Assembly: GCA_034509425.1 (NCBI GenBank)
Contig: JAVTVJ010011652.1
Span: 3,053,001-3,117,000, forward strand
DNA from: Eopsaltria australis
Taxonomy: Eukaryota; Chordata; Aves; Passeriformes; Petroicidae
DNA: 64,000 nt
Direction of reading: 5' to 3'
Position numbers and translations under genes: made by a program. Below are positions 10,367 to 22,190 of this stretch, one piece after another (the first letter of the stretch is position 1; the number at the start of each line of letters is the position of its first letter). Below the pieces are notes generated by a model that was not told where the DNA came from, did not search any database, and worked only from the letters and a program-made list of their open reading frames with translations.

Positions 10367-12604
10367 GGTTCAGTTATGAGTTCTTAGTACAGCTACTAAT
10401 ACAGTAATTCCCTTTAACAAAAATATAATCTAAAACCTTAGCAATAAGGGTAGTGGGGACCACCATGGGTTCCAGCATCAACCAAGTGTGTCCCCTTGTA
10501 TAAATCCTGATTGAGAACACAGGGGCTGTCCCGGCCACCTCAGCTTTGCATTATCCATGCCTAACCCACCTGAGTATCTTCTCTCTGCCTTGCTTATGGT
10601 TTTGCAAAATCAGAGCCAAAATGTTCTTCCCATCACAAGTCAAAGGCAGGAACCAGGGGAACCTGGGCGGGTGATTCCCAGAGTCCTGCCTCAGCCATTA
10701 GCCAACACTAATCAGGAGCCTCTCTCCTGATAAGAACAAACAAATTTTTTCTCCCTTTAAACCTAGACCATAAAGTCTGTTGTGGGTAATGTTCAGTGGT
10801 TTTGAGAAGATAGAGTCTGTTTTTTCTTGTTTGCTTAATCAAATGTGTGTGATTTTTATGTAATTTGTAGTGAGCAAGGGAAATATTCTGTTTGTATTAG
10901 CTCCCGTTAGCCTGGAGGAAAACAAGCATTAATTTTTTTAAGACGAGTTATTTTGAAAAGTTGGGAATCCAATTGCAAGTGGAATGGCACCAGGTGGAAT
11001 TCTAGTATGAGTGAACTGCAAATCCTAGTGCTGGTTTTGTACTACATGAGAGGGAAAACTGAGAACTCTGAGGAAATGTGGTCTTTGTTTTTGAGCTATA
11101 CAATTAATTAAGGACAAGACATTTATAATCTTTTATTCTTTTATCAGTGATTCTCTAGAGTGTCTTGGTATAACATTGTTTCATTTTTTCCGTAGTATGG
11201 GCTGCAAATCCTCAATTAGGTTATACTTTCTATCTTCATCCTTCCTTGTCTACTGCTTTTAGGAAAGCAAGAGTTTTCTGTGTTGTATTTTTTGATAAGA
11301 TGTTACAAGCTGTTCTCTGCACTCCACTGTGACTTCCTGGACATCAGCCTGGGTCAGGATGAGCAAGAGAGGAGCTCCAGGACTGCACAGCTGAGATCAG
11401 TGAAGGGCCACCCTCAAAAGCAAGGTGGATGAACCAGGTCATCTCAGCCTCTGTCCACCTCCTGCTTCTCCCTGACTGGTTAGAAAATAACATGGATTTC
11501 ATCTCACTTTCTTCCTGTCTTCACTCCTCCTTCAAACAAAAGCAGGAGTTCTTCCTGACAGCTGATGAAACAAAGCCTGCTTCATCCCAAGTGAGCTATT
11601 TTTCCCCCCTTGAAATTTCTCCCTGTATCGAGAGCTGACCTGGGAGGGTTTTTGATGTTCACCAGGTGGGCTGGGTAAACCAATTAGCAGGGGTAGGAGG
11701 AAGGACGGGCTTTATGTGGCTACAGGTCAAGGCTGGGATTTGAGACTGAGGTTCAGTTCTCAGCCCTCTGGCAGACTTCACTCACCTTGGTGAGTGTATT
11801 TATAGCCTCTCCACTTCACACCAGTAAGGGAAGAGGATCACACTCCCCTTTTCCTCCTGCTTCCTTTCTCAGTTGGAGCAGAGATCATCTCTTGCTGTGC
11901 TTACATCCTCTAGCACTATAAACTGGCCTGATCTGGCTTGAGAGCTGTAAATGCTAAAATTTAGCAGATGCTTATTCACAATTAGGTGAATCAGATGTCC
12001 AAACACTCTGATGTGTCTGTGGTCAGATGCTGGTGCTTGGGGAAGATCTGCACTCATTGTTACCTGTTGCCTTTCCAATATCACAGAGCAATGAGGTGGC
12101 TGCCTGGCCTAGCAAAAAATGATACCAATTCCCACTAATTTTCCTGATCCATATTTCCTAACTACAACCCTTGACAGATGATTTAACTGCTCTATTTTGC
12201 TAAGCTTATCTGACTACTGGAGGAAAATAAGAAACCTATATTCATAATCTTATTTTTATTCTTATAATGACAACTGCCCCAAATGGTAAACTGAACAAAG
12301 ATGGAAGAACACAAAGCCTGAAGTCTTCCAGAAAAATCAGGATATCTAATACTGTATGTGATAGTCTAAATATATTAGGTACATTTTCACTGTCACTCTG
12401 AAAAACTTCTAAAAATTCAGCCTGACAATAAAATTAGAAGCTAAGAAAGGAGCAAATTCTTCACTTCTAGAGAGATAAAGAATGTTTGTGCCTTGAATCC
12501 CTAACCCCTCTGAAGTTTCCCTAGCAGGTTTAATTTGATTAGCAAATACAACTCTAGACCATAATATTATTAACCTTTGGCTGTTTTCAAGGAAACAGAC
12601 TTTT
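10367..12604. other. non-coding DNA, nothing recognised
   Basis: Mixed composition. No repeat family, RNA gene or coding sequence could be supported. Confidence 0.45.
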
Positions 12605-12690
12605 CTTGACACATTCTGTGAGTCTTGCACAAATGAAGTCACCTTTATGAATCATTAGTTTCCCCACATGTAAAATGGCATGAATCAAAG
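12605..12690 (+). mobile_element. MIR-like ancient SINE fragment
   Basis: Three MIR-type phrases occur in the right order: 'ctgtgagtcttgcac' (MIR 'ctgtgtgaccttgggc'), 'aagtcacc', and 'gtttccccacatgtaaaatggc' (MIR 'gtttccccatctgtaaaatggg'). The copy is about as diverged as expected for an amniote-age SINE. A related tRNA-derived CORE-SINE is an alternative. Confidence 0.55.
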
Positions 12691-12721
12691 AATCAGGAAG
12701 CAAAATCTTAACATACCAAAT

Positions 12722-12765
12722 GGCACTTGGTGCCTAAATCCTGTCAATGAGCCGCTCTGCATTTG
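12722..12765 (+). repeat. fragment of an ancient amniote repeat
   Basis: GGTGCCTAAATCCTGTCAAT resembles 'ggtgcctaaatcccattgaagtcaat', a phrase common in old reptile and bird repeats. The match is short, so confidence is low. Confidence 0.3.
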
Positions 12766-13142
12766 TAAGGAACCTCTCATGAAGTATTTATACTAATGAT
12801 AAGGAAAGTCAAACAATGGGAAAGGTGGTCCTTCTTGCAGCAGGGACTATTCCTGGGAAGCAATGTAACTCAAAAGCTTTACAGACTGAATTAGGTGTAA
12901 TCCTTACGGGATCACTAGCAGCTCATAAATAACTTTTAATGAGATTTCCAGCAAGTAAAATTGCACATGGGAGGGGAAAAACAGAGAAAGCAAGGGAAAG
13001 AGAGAGGAAAAAATGCAAGAGACAATCTCAATAAAAAATTAAAGTGTTCATGCTATCCCCCTGTTGTTTCATATGTGTACACAAAAAGAAAACAGGGATG
13101 GTTTAAGTAAGGCATTATTAGTATCCAAAATATTTAATTAAC
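12766..13142. other. non-coding DNA, nothing recognised
   Basis: AT-rich with a purine-rich patch near 12970-13020. No family or gene is seen. Confidence 0.45.
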
Positions 13143-13215
13143 TGATCCAAAAAGGGAAGGACTTGCTAAAGGTCACTGCAAATTCAGTGACACTGGCCAC
13201 TAATCTATTGAAACG
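13143..13215 (+). repeat. ancient SINE-like fragment
   Basis: The phrase 'gaaggacttgctaaaggtcact...cagtgacactggc' resembles 'gaagtgacttgcccaaggtcacacagc..agtcagtggcagagc', a segment of old amniote SINEs. It is short and diverged. Confidence 0.35.
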
Positions 13216-13289
13216 TATAGAGCTAAATCTAAGGCATGTTCCAGAGTTAAGCGGGGAAATAAATCAAGGTTTGCAAATGTCATTTAAGT

Positions 13290-13672
13290 TTTCACCTGTC
13301 CCAAGATTCAAAATTATTGGCTTCACAATGAAAAGCATATGTTGCGCCCCTTGCCTGGGGAATAGTAATGAAGTGAGGCAGACACTCTCCAGTTCTACAC
13401 TACCATCTCTCCCCTCTTTATTTCCCATCGAGTAAAAATAATTACTGTATACTTGAGGGAGCATTTCCCTCAGTCCGCCGATAACTGCTGCCATGTTGGC
13501 TCTTCATGAGCTGCTCTTCTTCCTTGTGGGACTATGATTTGATTTATGAGAAAATAGTTGGCAAATTGCGATGTCCATCTTGATGGATGACATCATTTGG
13601 GCCATTTTGCTGATCATGTATGACTAACTTTTTTTTCTAGTGCTGTTGCAATTGATCAAGTGCTGCAGCACA
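13290..13672. promoter_or_regulatory. candidate conserved non-coding element
   Basis: Non-repetitive sequence with CpGs kept in AT-rich context (GTTGCGCC, CATCGAG, GTCCGCCGATAAC, TTGCGATG) and dense TF-like words: AATAATTACTG, GATTTGATTTATG and a perfect 12-bp palindrome GTGCTGCAGCAC at 13660-13671. The texture fits a developmental enhancer. Constraint is inferred, not shown. Confidence 0.35.
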
Positions 13673-13698
13673 GCTGAGTCAAGGAAAGGAGAGGGACA

Positions 13699-13725
13699 GG
13701 GGGGTGGGGGATGAGGGGAGAGGGG
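13699..13725 (+). promoter_or_regulatory. G-quadruplex-forming motif
   Basis: The run is GGGGGG-T-GGGGG-ATGA-GGGG-AGA-GGGG, a canonical four-tract motif with loops of 1, 4 and 3 bases. It lies inside a purine-rich stretch (13681-13735), about 30 bp right of a conserved-looking block. Confidence 0.6.
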
Positions 13726-13789
13726 AGGAAAGAGGTGACAATTGCCTGTGCTCTGTAAGAGCTGGAATGGCATTCACAGAGCAGAATCC

Positions 13790-14050
13790 CCTCTTTTTTG
13801 GTTCAGCTGTAATCTAATTGAGGAGGAATATAAATTTTATAGACTGAAAATAACACAATGTGCATGCAACAACGGGATTAAATACAAATGCCCCAGCCCA
13901 CCACATTAAAATTAAAGGAGAAAAAAAAAATAATAAACCCTGAGTATCGTGTTTTATGCTGAACCTTCTATGTCTAATCCCTTTGGCACTTGAGTTATAT
14001 TACCACTCATTACAGTTAACTGCTACTGTATATTATATAGAAAGGGAGGT
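13790..14050. promoter_or_regulatory. candidate conserved non-coding element
   Basis: An AT-rich but non-repetitive block. Words such as ATGTGCATGCAACAACGGG and GAGTATCGTGTTTTATG, plus a GTTAACTGC motif, suggest a second regulatory element after the G4 tract. An A-run (about 13921-13930) interrupts it. No coding sequence is visible. Confidence 0.28.
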
Positions 14051-14699
14051 GGATGTATGTCCTCTAGACCAGCTTTGGCATCTACAGGCTTACATGGTTT
14101 ACAAATGCCTGCTTCAAATTTAAGGAGATTTTGACCATGATAGGTCCCTGTTTATTAAGCCGAGATCTCTGCAATCCTGGGACTAAGAAGTGGTTCCTGA
14201 AAGATGACCAGGAATCCAAACCCACTCCCAGTGAACTGGTCAGCCAGCACCCACAGGTCAGTCAGGAAGGGCTGGCAGCTCTGGGTACCTTGGACAGACC
14301 CAGCCAGGCACCTCAGCAGGGACTCTTGCAGAGCCTGCAATGTCCTTTTCCACTGTGGATGGATCAGTAGGCTCCTGGCTGGTGCATGGTTGTGGATGCT
14401 CCAGCGTGACCACAAAAGGCTCTGTGTGGGAAGCAGAAAGAAAAACTTGCTGCACTTTTGGGGAGGACAGGTTTGTTTTAATGCATTTCCAGAGGTTCTC
14501 AGTAGACTTTGATTAGTTTTTCAGTTATCCCAACCATGTACATGCGTGTGAAACCAACCTACATCCTCCAGAGTTGTTTAACCTCCTACAGTACCTAAGA
14601 GTCTGATAGTGATAAGATGAAATCAGAGATCCAGAGGCCTTACAGCAGTAAAAGCCACTGCAGGATGGCAGGAGACAAGTAATATTATTTAAAAGAAGA
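14051..14699. other. non-coding DNA, nothing recognised
   Basis: Overlapping short frames occur on both strands between 14131 and 14512, without a recognisable domain or splice structure. Confidence 0.45.
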
Positions 14700-14910
14700 C
14701 ATTTTTTACTATGAAGAAATCAAACTGTGGGATGTCCAGAGGGACAGAGCTGTCTCCATCCTTGGAAGTTGTGGGAGTGCAACTGGATAAAAGCCATGAT
14801 CAACCTACTCCAACCTCATTGCTGAGCATTCTTTGAGCAGAAGGTTGGACTAGAGACATGCTGATGATGAGTTATCCAGTATTCCAACCTGAGTTGTCCT
14901 GTGATCCTAC
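14700..14910 (+). mobile_element. CR1 LINE, 3' end fragment
   Basis: The order of phrases follows the CR1 3' end: 'tgggatgtccagagggacagagctgtctccatccttggaagtt', 'aactggataaaagccatgatcaacctactcc', 'tttgagcagaaggttggactagagacatg', then 'ttccaacctgagttgtcctgtgatcctac'. This matches CR1 '..ctccatccttggaggttttcaagac..ctggataaagccctgagcaacc..gagcaggaggttggactagatgacc..ttccaacctgaattattctgtgatt'. The copy is 5'-truncated and moderately diverged. Confidence 0.85.
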
Positions 14911-16574
14911 ATGGTGGCTTTACAGAGCAAGAACTGTTTGAAGGCACTCTGCAAAACTGGACAGCAGAACTGGCAGCCAGTCTGCAGTGCCCTTATGCCA
15001 ATCTCCACCTGATCCAAGACAGCTGCTCCTTGGAGGTCAATGTGCTCTAGTACCTGGGAGATCAACACTGAGTTTGGCCTTGCATGTTCCAGATAATTTC
15101 AACCAGTCAAAGGTTTAAGGACTTTTCAGGCAATGTTCCAAGCCAAGTCAGATCTTGGATGGTGCTTCACACTCTACCAAGCACACTGGAGGGCAGCCAA
15201 CCTCAGGGAGGGTCTAGCCTGCAGAAAGGAGGGGTGGCTACTTAAAGCCATCCACAGTCCTCTAAAAGTTCACCAGTCAAAGAGACTGCTCCTTTATGAG
15301 CAGTCAATGGTGCTAATGGTAAGGAAAAAAAGAAGTATTTGATAAATTTTTCAAGAACTTCATATGTCAATGGATTCATAAGTTGGAATGTTTTAGCATT
15401 GCCTCTACACAACACTTGTGCTTTTAAATCAGTTTATCCAACTGTTGCCTTAGTTTTAAAAGCACTTTCTTGTCTATCCTGAAGGCATATTTGTAGATTG
15501 GATTTTCCAGTATGGTACCTTCCAGGGGAATTTTTTTTAAAATTATGAACAAGCTATGAAAATCTAGGATCTTAGATGTTTTTCTCTTCCAGAGACTGCT
15601 CTGGATTTCTGGTTGACTCTAGGGCAATCATTTACCTGTAGACTTCAATAGAGAGTTGATAAAACTGTCTTTGTCATGTCTAGTTGTCCTTCTGAGGATG
15701 TACCTATAGAACATATCCATTATTCAATATTTCCAGCAGATTGGGCTTGCCAAAAGGAGCTGGAAAAAAAAAAATCTGTTTTATAACTGGGGAATAAAAA
15801 CTATGTTCAGGAGAATTAAAAATGAGCATTTTTCTATGTCTCAGTATTTCTGTTCTCAATATGTCAATAGTGGGGGTTTTTATAAATTGTTTTTTGTTTC
15901 TCTTTTGACTAGGTCACACAATTCTTTTATGGACATACTCTGTGGGTTTGGTTTGGATTGAGTTGTTGGAGTTTTTGGGAGTTGGGGGGAGTGTTTTGGG
16001 GTTGGTTTTTTTTTTCTTTTAGCCTGGTTTTCATATTTTGCTGCAAGGGGCAATACATAAAAATTTACAAGGTTTAAGTTTTCTTTACATTTCCTAAATG
16101 CATGGATCTGCTTTTCTCATTAGCTAACTGCTGCTCACTGATGAACTCTCTGCACTTTTAATTCATGGTAAAATACTTTCTGCACATTTCAATGTTTCAC
16201 TGTTTTATTGAATGGTCACAGCCTTTTACCAAGGCTGATTTTTATCTGTTGCTGCACTTCTTCGGCCAACTTTATCATGTTGAAATTATAATTTTCAAAG
16301 GAATTTCCTTTCTCCCCCTTCTCTCTCCTAGTTGTAATCTAAAGTGCTTAACTTTATTGCTATCTGAATCCTGCCAAAAGCACACTTTTATGGTACCAGT
16401 TATCCAGAATGTCCTGTAGAAGTGTGGGACACAGAGAGAACAGAGTGTTTCATATAAACTGCTTTCCCATTAACTATAACAATAATCATCTTGAAATATA
16501 GTGTTTCCTCTGAAGATATCTCACTGCCTCAGAAAGCCTCCAAGTTGGTAAATTAAATCTGAGTATCTCCTGGC
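14911..16574. other. non-coding DNA, nothing recognised
   Basis: Mixed composition, with a G/T-rich patch at 15940-16025 (TTTGGTTTGG, GTTGGGGGGAGTG) and A- or T-runs near 15760-15775 and 16005-16020. No gene or repeat family is recognised. Confidence 0.45.
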
Positions 16575-16612
16575 TTGGTGGGAATGAGCAGGTTGGATTA
16601 GGTTAGCCCTGA
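16575..16612 (+). mobile_element. possible CR1 3' end remnant
   Basis: The phrase 'gagcaggttggattaggttagccctgaggtcacc' resembles CR1 'gagcaggaggttggactagatgacctcctgaggtccc'. It is short and isolated, and may be chance. Confidence 0.3.
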
Positions 16613-17785
16613 GGTCACCCTGACATATTTATGAAAAAAATATGGGGAAAGGGCTGGAAAGGATGAGCCTTCACTCCCACCCTTGCTCCAACATTGAAAA
16701 CATTCAAAGCATGTATTGGCAGATCATGCCAGTCCCATGGCACTGGCTTTGGACACAGCTTCCAGAGACAGCCAGTGGCCCAAGCCCTGAAATAACATCT
16801 TTCAGAATAAAGGACAAAGAACATTGTCATTAAACCTGTTATAACTCCAAGGGCTCTGAAGCTCACTGAGACACCTGAGGGCACCAGCCTGTGGCTACCA
16901 AGGGACCAGCTTGGGCATGGGAAATGCTGCAGCCCTAACACTACCAGTCCTTCCTGGTTCTGCATCTGTGGAACACTGGGGACTTCTCCACAATTTGTCT
17001 GATTGCTGCAGACTCTCCTGCTGTTTGCACCCCAGGATAAGGATGAAAACGCTAGGTCAGCATGGTGGGACACAGACATTCTTCTTGGTGGGTGAGGAAC
17101 ACTCTTGACATGCAAAATCCATCTTGAAAAACCAAGGCCATGGAGGAAGAGCAGACATTCCTCTCTCTATCCTATGGGCTACTTGGTCCATAGCAGCACT
17201 TGTTTTTCTCCTTATTGTCATGTGTCCTGCTACCCTCTGACTGTATTACAGCCTGTTGCTTGCACCATTAAAATCCTTTCTGAGGGCCAGCGGTTTCTAG
17301 GAGCACTCAGGGCACAAGCAGACCTTGATCTGGGCAGGATTTTGCCTCTGAGGCAGATCCTATCATGCATATGCCTCTTAAATGCCAATCCAGTCACACC
17401 ATAATGACATTTCATTCCAGGGTATCGCTTGCTCCAGTAGACACCTAAGCCCTATACAAATAAAAACATAAGCACAAGCAGGGCAAAAACACCCTCATGG
17501 GACATGCACGTGTAGAAGGGCAGGAATCAATAAGGAGAAATCATTTCCATGCCAATACAAGGCCTGGGAAGGGGGGCACCCAGGGATGTTCTGGCTTCCT
17601 TGTTCCCAGCCCACCCTCCCACCTCTGTGCATTCTTTGTTCCTGCCAGAGATGGTCTGCACTGCTGTCTGATTGCCAGCACAGGGGGTCCCATGATGCAG
17701 GAGTCTGCAAGATCACAGTGCTGCTCCTAGGAGGCAGCAGGGACAGCGTCTGATTTTCCACAGAGAAAATTCAAAGTGGAGGGAG
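16613..17785. other. non-coding DNA, nothing recognised
   Basis: A long minus-strand open frame spans 16615-17115 (166 codons), but it has no domain, no splice context and a competing plus-strand frame, so it is not called. Otherwise unremarkable. Confidence 0.4.
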
Positions 17786-17802
17786 CGGGGGCGGGTATAA
17801 AA
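17786..17802 (+). promoter_or_regulatory. GC-box abutting a TATA box
   Basis: CGGGGGCGGG (an Sp1/KLF-type GC-box) directly abuts TATAAAA at 17796-17802 and reads GGGCGGGTATAAAATGACCC. A TATA box would place a start near 17825-17830. No exon is recognised downstream. It resembles a core promoter but may be chance. Confidence 0.3.
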
Positions 17803-18350
17803 TGACCCCGTGGTTCTCATATTGTAATGGTTATTTATTTTGCTTAGAGAGCACACATCCCAATGCATCTGGTTAAAAAAGAAACTTCCTTAATTATGCA
17901 TAGGGCTTTGACTCCCAAAAGATATGTTAAGGAAAAAAAAAAAAAAAAGAAAAAAGAAACCCAAGGAACAATCTACTGTTTGTTTGGATGCTCGATACAT
18001 TCAATTGCAAAAGAACTGTTCCTCTCCAAGCCATCATTACCTATGTCTGTGCATTTTTATTTGAGTCTCAGCTTACTGCAGAAGCCTTCTGCTTTGATTC
18101 TCAGCCTCTGTACCTTCCCTTCTCAGACTATAGTTTTCAGGGGGGCTGCAGTGTAGGGAAAATCAAGTGCTACACAGAAACTTCCTGATTTCCCCAGGAA
18201 TTTTTATGTGGAATCAATCTATGATTCAGAAAAAAAGCAGAATAAATCAAAACAAATAACGCTGGCACTAAGCATATTGATGAGGGCATGGATCAAGCAG
18301 GACAGACATCCAGTTATGTAAATGATGGCGTGGAGAACACAGCTTTGTTA
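17803..18350. promoter_or_regulatory. AT-rich block, possibly regulatory
   Basis: A non-repetitive stretch with AATTATGCATAGGG (17892), an interrupted A-tract at 17934-17957 and conserved-looking words near 18200-18340 (AAATAACGCTGGC, GATGGCGTGG). No coding sequence is convincing. Function is inferred from proximity to the promoter-like site. Confidence 0.22.
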
Positions 18351-18797
18351 AAACAACTCGGGACAGTTCCTAGGGGCAGACCTTGAGTCAGAGTAACCCA
18401 GGATTTCCTCTTTGAATAGAGGTACATCAGTGTAAATGAGAGAAGATCCATGTACTACAAACCCAGCATGTTTTCCCCATCGGTAGGAGAAATGACAGCA
18501 AAAGCAACAAGGACCCTTCAAGTTTCTCCTGGTTTTGGTGAATTTTTCATTAATGTCAGTGGGGCCCACAGTGGCTGAAGCTGCACTCCCAAGGACACTG
18601 GTGGGTTGGATCATTTTGGCAAGAGGCAGCTGCAGCCACTTGTTTCCTCCTACCTCACAGAAAGCAATGAGCACCAGAAGCCTTGTGGGGAGGTCCTGCT
18701 CCTCCTGTGGCCAAGACAGCCTCAGACTCTGTGAATCCAACACTTGGTGTGGTGGAAAGGCAGGAACAGAGCAGCACATCACCTTTTCTTCACTGTG
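18351..18797. other. non-coding DNA, nothing recognised
   Basis: Open frames occur on both strands with no recognisable domain. It leads directly into a CR1 tail. Confidence 0.4.
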
Positions 18798-18971
18798 TGG
18801 GTGACTGGGCACTGGCACAGCTTGTCCAGAGGAGCTGTGGGGTCTCCCTCACTGGAGATGCTCAAGAACCATCTGGACACAACCCTGTGCCCTGGGAATG
18901 ACCCTGCTTGAGTGGGAGATTGTAACAGATGACCCCTGTTGTCCCTTCCAACCTGACCCATTCTGTGATCC
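18798..18971 (+). mobile_element. CR1 LINE, 3' end fragment
   Basis: 'gggcactggcacagcttgtccagaggagctgtggggtctccctcactggagatgctcaagaac' is followed by 'ggacacaaccctgtgc', then by 'ttgtcccttccaacctgacccattctgtgatcc'. These correspond in order to CR1 'gggctggcacaggctgcccagagaagctgtgg..tccctggaggtgttcaaggcc..', ending 'ggtcccttccaaccc..attctgtgatt'. The copy is 5'-truncated. Confidence 0.85.
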
Positions 18972-20170
18972 AGCGTCTGGCCAGGAAAACCTGCTGGTTT
19001 TGGGAGACCAGGGACAGTCCCATCTTAAAACTTACTTCCCCAACACAACCTGAGTGTTTATTACCCATGTGACAGCACCTTACTTTTGTCTTTCCACCAC
19101 AGGATCTGTGGTGCTTTTTAATTTTCAAGCTTTTTAGGAATATGGACCATATCACATTTAAAGAAGTGGAGCCACGCTTCCAACTTCATTGGCCAATGGC
19201 TTTATAAGCCATTAAGATAAATCCTCTTGGTGCAACAGCAAATTCCATTTTTCCTGGCTGCTTTTGCAAAATTATCCAGATATATTATTCCTTCTGAGGT
19301 TTTTTCCCCTGACAGAGATACTTAGAAAATAAAAAACAAGCCAAACCAACACACCTGAAAAATCTTTGGCAGTTGTACTTCTCCTTTATTTGTTTCAAAA
19401 TAAGTTATTTTTGTAGTGTTTGCCTGGTTATTTTATCAAGCAAGTGAAGTCTGTGTTTGAAGCAAAGATGATATTTGCAGAAACAAGGAAAAGTTTCTCA
19501 TCCCTTAAAATGAAGGGGGAATGAATCAAAATAAAAATGGTTTTGATTATAAAATGAAGGCTTAGAGTGAGCAAGCTGTATGTGGTTTTTGGCAACACTA
19601 TTTGAGTGAGTAAGAATTGGAGCCAATCCTGCAAGATGAGTAGGTCTGAAGATAATGTAGACTATAAAGAAATATTTCTGTTCCCTGCTTCAAATTCCAT
19701 ATGTTAGTTGACTTATTTGCACCTCTGAACAGCTCTGAATTAACATTCTCTCTTAATTGTTTCTGAGCTGGTTTTTTGTGGGTTATGGGCTAATTTGCAG
19801 TGTCAATGTCAGCAGTTCTGGTTTGGAGCATGTAAAGGCATCTAAACAAAGGGATTTTTAGTCTGAAACAACCTATGGGCTTGGTATGTGTGGAGAAGTA
19901 ATGCAATACTGGGAACACAGAGCAGAGAATATTACAGGTCACTGTGTGAGGAAAATGCCTCTTTTCACCACTATTTTTAAGTTTTAAAAGCATTTAAAAA
20001 CCTCAGAGACATTAAAGAATGTTTTATTTGAAAAAGAGGCAATAGGACAGAAAAACACTGTAGTCCAATAGATGGCATAAGTGTAACAATGGAAATTCAG
20101 GGAAATAAATCAGAAAAGAATCTTTCGTCTTGTGGATTTACTATTGCTCATAGCTTGTGGTTTCAAAAGT
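18972..20170. other. non-coding DNA, nothing recognised
   Basis: AT-rich. A short phrase at 19617-19640 (GAGCCAATCCTGCAAGATGA) hints at another old palindromic repeat but is too short to call. Confidence 0.4.
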
Positions 20171-20217
20171 GAAGGGGGAGGGAGAAAGAGGAAGAGAGAG
20201 AGAGAGAAAAAAGGTGA
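20171..20217 (+). repeat. purine-rich (GA)n tract
   Basis: About 45 nearly pure purines, with an uninterrupted GA run in the middle. Confidence 0.7.
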
Positions 20218-21995
20218 TAATAATTTTCCAACATTTTTAAATGAAAATCTGAAGGAAAACTAACTCAGAATTCCAGCTACAAACATTTGTCATTATGAAT
20301 ATTTGGTTGTTAGTCATGGATATGTATTAATAAAATACACTGATTTCAGCCAACGCCCTTAGTCCAACTTTAGAAGTGTTTAAAGGTCAGGTCTGGATTC
20401 ATATTGCAGCAAATGAACCTTATCTCTGCACTGTGCCAAAATAAAAAAGCCACCTGAGTCTGAACAACCCTGAACTTTAAGCTGCTTAAAACCTCTAGCC
20501 AGGCATGACTCTGGTGAAGTTTAGTCATTTCAAGCCATACACTTTCATCATTTGTAGAGCCTACAGCATTAACCCTTTTGCTTGCTTGATCTTTAAATGG
20601 GTGAAGAAAGGAAAATACTCTCAAGTAACTATTCTGTGTCTGGAAGAACAGGAGAGGAGAAGAGGAGATCATGGACTTGGTCATAGGTCTTGCTGTCTTG
20701 TGAATAAAAATAATCTACATTAAACCAAAAAGAAAATTACCCATTAGGATTATGTAAAAAAGCATTACATCTCCTTAAGAATCAAGTTACCAAGATAGGT
20801 TTTTGCAAGAGAAAAAAGGTCAGTTACAACTATTAAACTTGTATATTGTTTTATACTAAGCCCTTCCAATGGCCTCTCTGAGGGACTGTTTAGTTTGTAT
20901 TACACTCTAATAAACTCCAGGTGTGGAGGACAAACTGAATAATAAGAACCCGATGGACCAGACTAGTTAAAAATAATGTGGTACATTCCTAGTTCTCTGC
21001 ATTTAATTTATTGTTAATCATTGTTATTACTTACATTTATTGGGTAGTTTTTCTAGATTTATTAGGCACTACATTTAACAGTGTTATCGCTTGTAACTGA
21101 CTATCAGTGGAATAGAAAACATATTTTCTTAAAGAGTCTTACCCTAATTAGTAAGTTGTTTCCCTATTGAAATAAAACAGACCCTAGGAGAGTCGAGTTG
21201 ACTGACTGTATTTTCTTTTAAGTCAGAATATAAGTTCAGCTAGGAAACCTGTGTTTTCAAGACCACCTGTAGGAGCAGACAAGCAGAAGTATCCACGTAC
21301 CCTACACAGGGTTCTGATAGCTGAAATACTTGGCTGAGAAGCAGCAAGTCAAGAGCTTGAAGGTTTTCAGCTTCAAGGCTGAGCTAATCAATGGATTCCG
21401 TTCCTGACCAGTGTCACATGTAGGGGAGAGCCATTAAGATGAACAAAAGGCAGTTTGAGCTGTTTACTCAGCAATCCCATACTGTACAGCCAAGCCAGTG
21501 GGGCACATGCCAGGGTGCAAGATGCTCCGGGGTGGAAGATGATCCCAAAGGCAGGCGATGGCAGAAGTCCCAGAGAGAACGGTAGAGCAGTCAGGGCCGG
21601 CAGCAGCTGCTTCACTTCTGAAAACTGCTCATCCCCTGGGCAGCAGAGCCCCTTGCAGGTCACCTGTGACAGCCTCGGGTGGGAGCCAGGCAAGCCCTGC
21701 ATGAAGATCAAGCCCTACACCTGCCCCACCCACACCTCGGGCAGCAGAGCGAGCTGGCTGCCAGCTGATCATCGGCATCACCTGGTTAGAGTAAAAGGGC
21801 ACGATCAACATGTGCAGCTCTGTGCTTATCTGCCTGGATGGACAAACCCAAACTGCCCCTTTGCTGGCCAGATCATCATTTACCACTGATGATAAAAGCA
21901 ACGACCTTCTTCCAAATGCCCAGGGCTTCCCTTAAGAACAGGGGGTGCAATCTGAGCTCACCTCAGTTCTAATTGGGCCACATTCAATTAAAAGC
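20218..21995. other. non-coding DNA; possible regulatory block at 20990-21170
   Basis: The part around 20990-21170 is AT-rich but non-repetitive, with TTGTTAATCATTG, GTGTTATCGCTTG and CCTAATTAG, and may be an enhancer. The rest, including the GC-richer stretch at 21500-21890, has no recognised gene or repeat. Confidence 0.3.
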
Positions 21996-22190
21996 AAGCT
22001 GATATTCCTTAGCACCTTTTGTTTGGAGATCTCAAAGGATTTTTTACACAGCACAGATCAGTCAGGAAGCTCAGCATAAGAGGTACCTTGACATGATCTG
22101 TGCTGAAGGTAAAGTCTGGAGGAAACTCAGAGCTCCCAAGTTCTGCATTCAGACACTGTGGCCTGAGGTAAAGGGTTTGCTTTTAGAGCT
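21996..22190 (+). repeat. ancient SINE-like body
   Basis: The phrases 'cttagcaccttttg', 'agatctcaaaggattttttaca' and 'gaaactcagagctcccaagttctgcattcagacactgtggcct' follow, in order, an old amniote SINE body ('agatctcaaagcactttacaaa...agagctgggaatagaacccagatctcctgagtcccagtccagtgctctaaccactaggcc'). The match is diverged and partial. Confidence 0.4.

Noticed and set aside
16615..17115. 166-codon minus-strand open frame
   Set aside because: No domain, no splice sites and no conserved-looking context; a long chance frame is expected in 64 kb of this composition.
17934..17957. A-tract as the tail of a retroposed pseudogene
   Set aside because: The sequence before it has no mRNA-like open frame or known gene, and the tract is interrupted.
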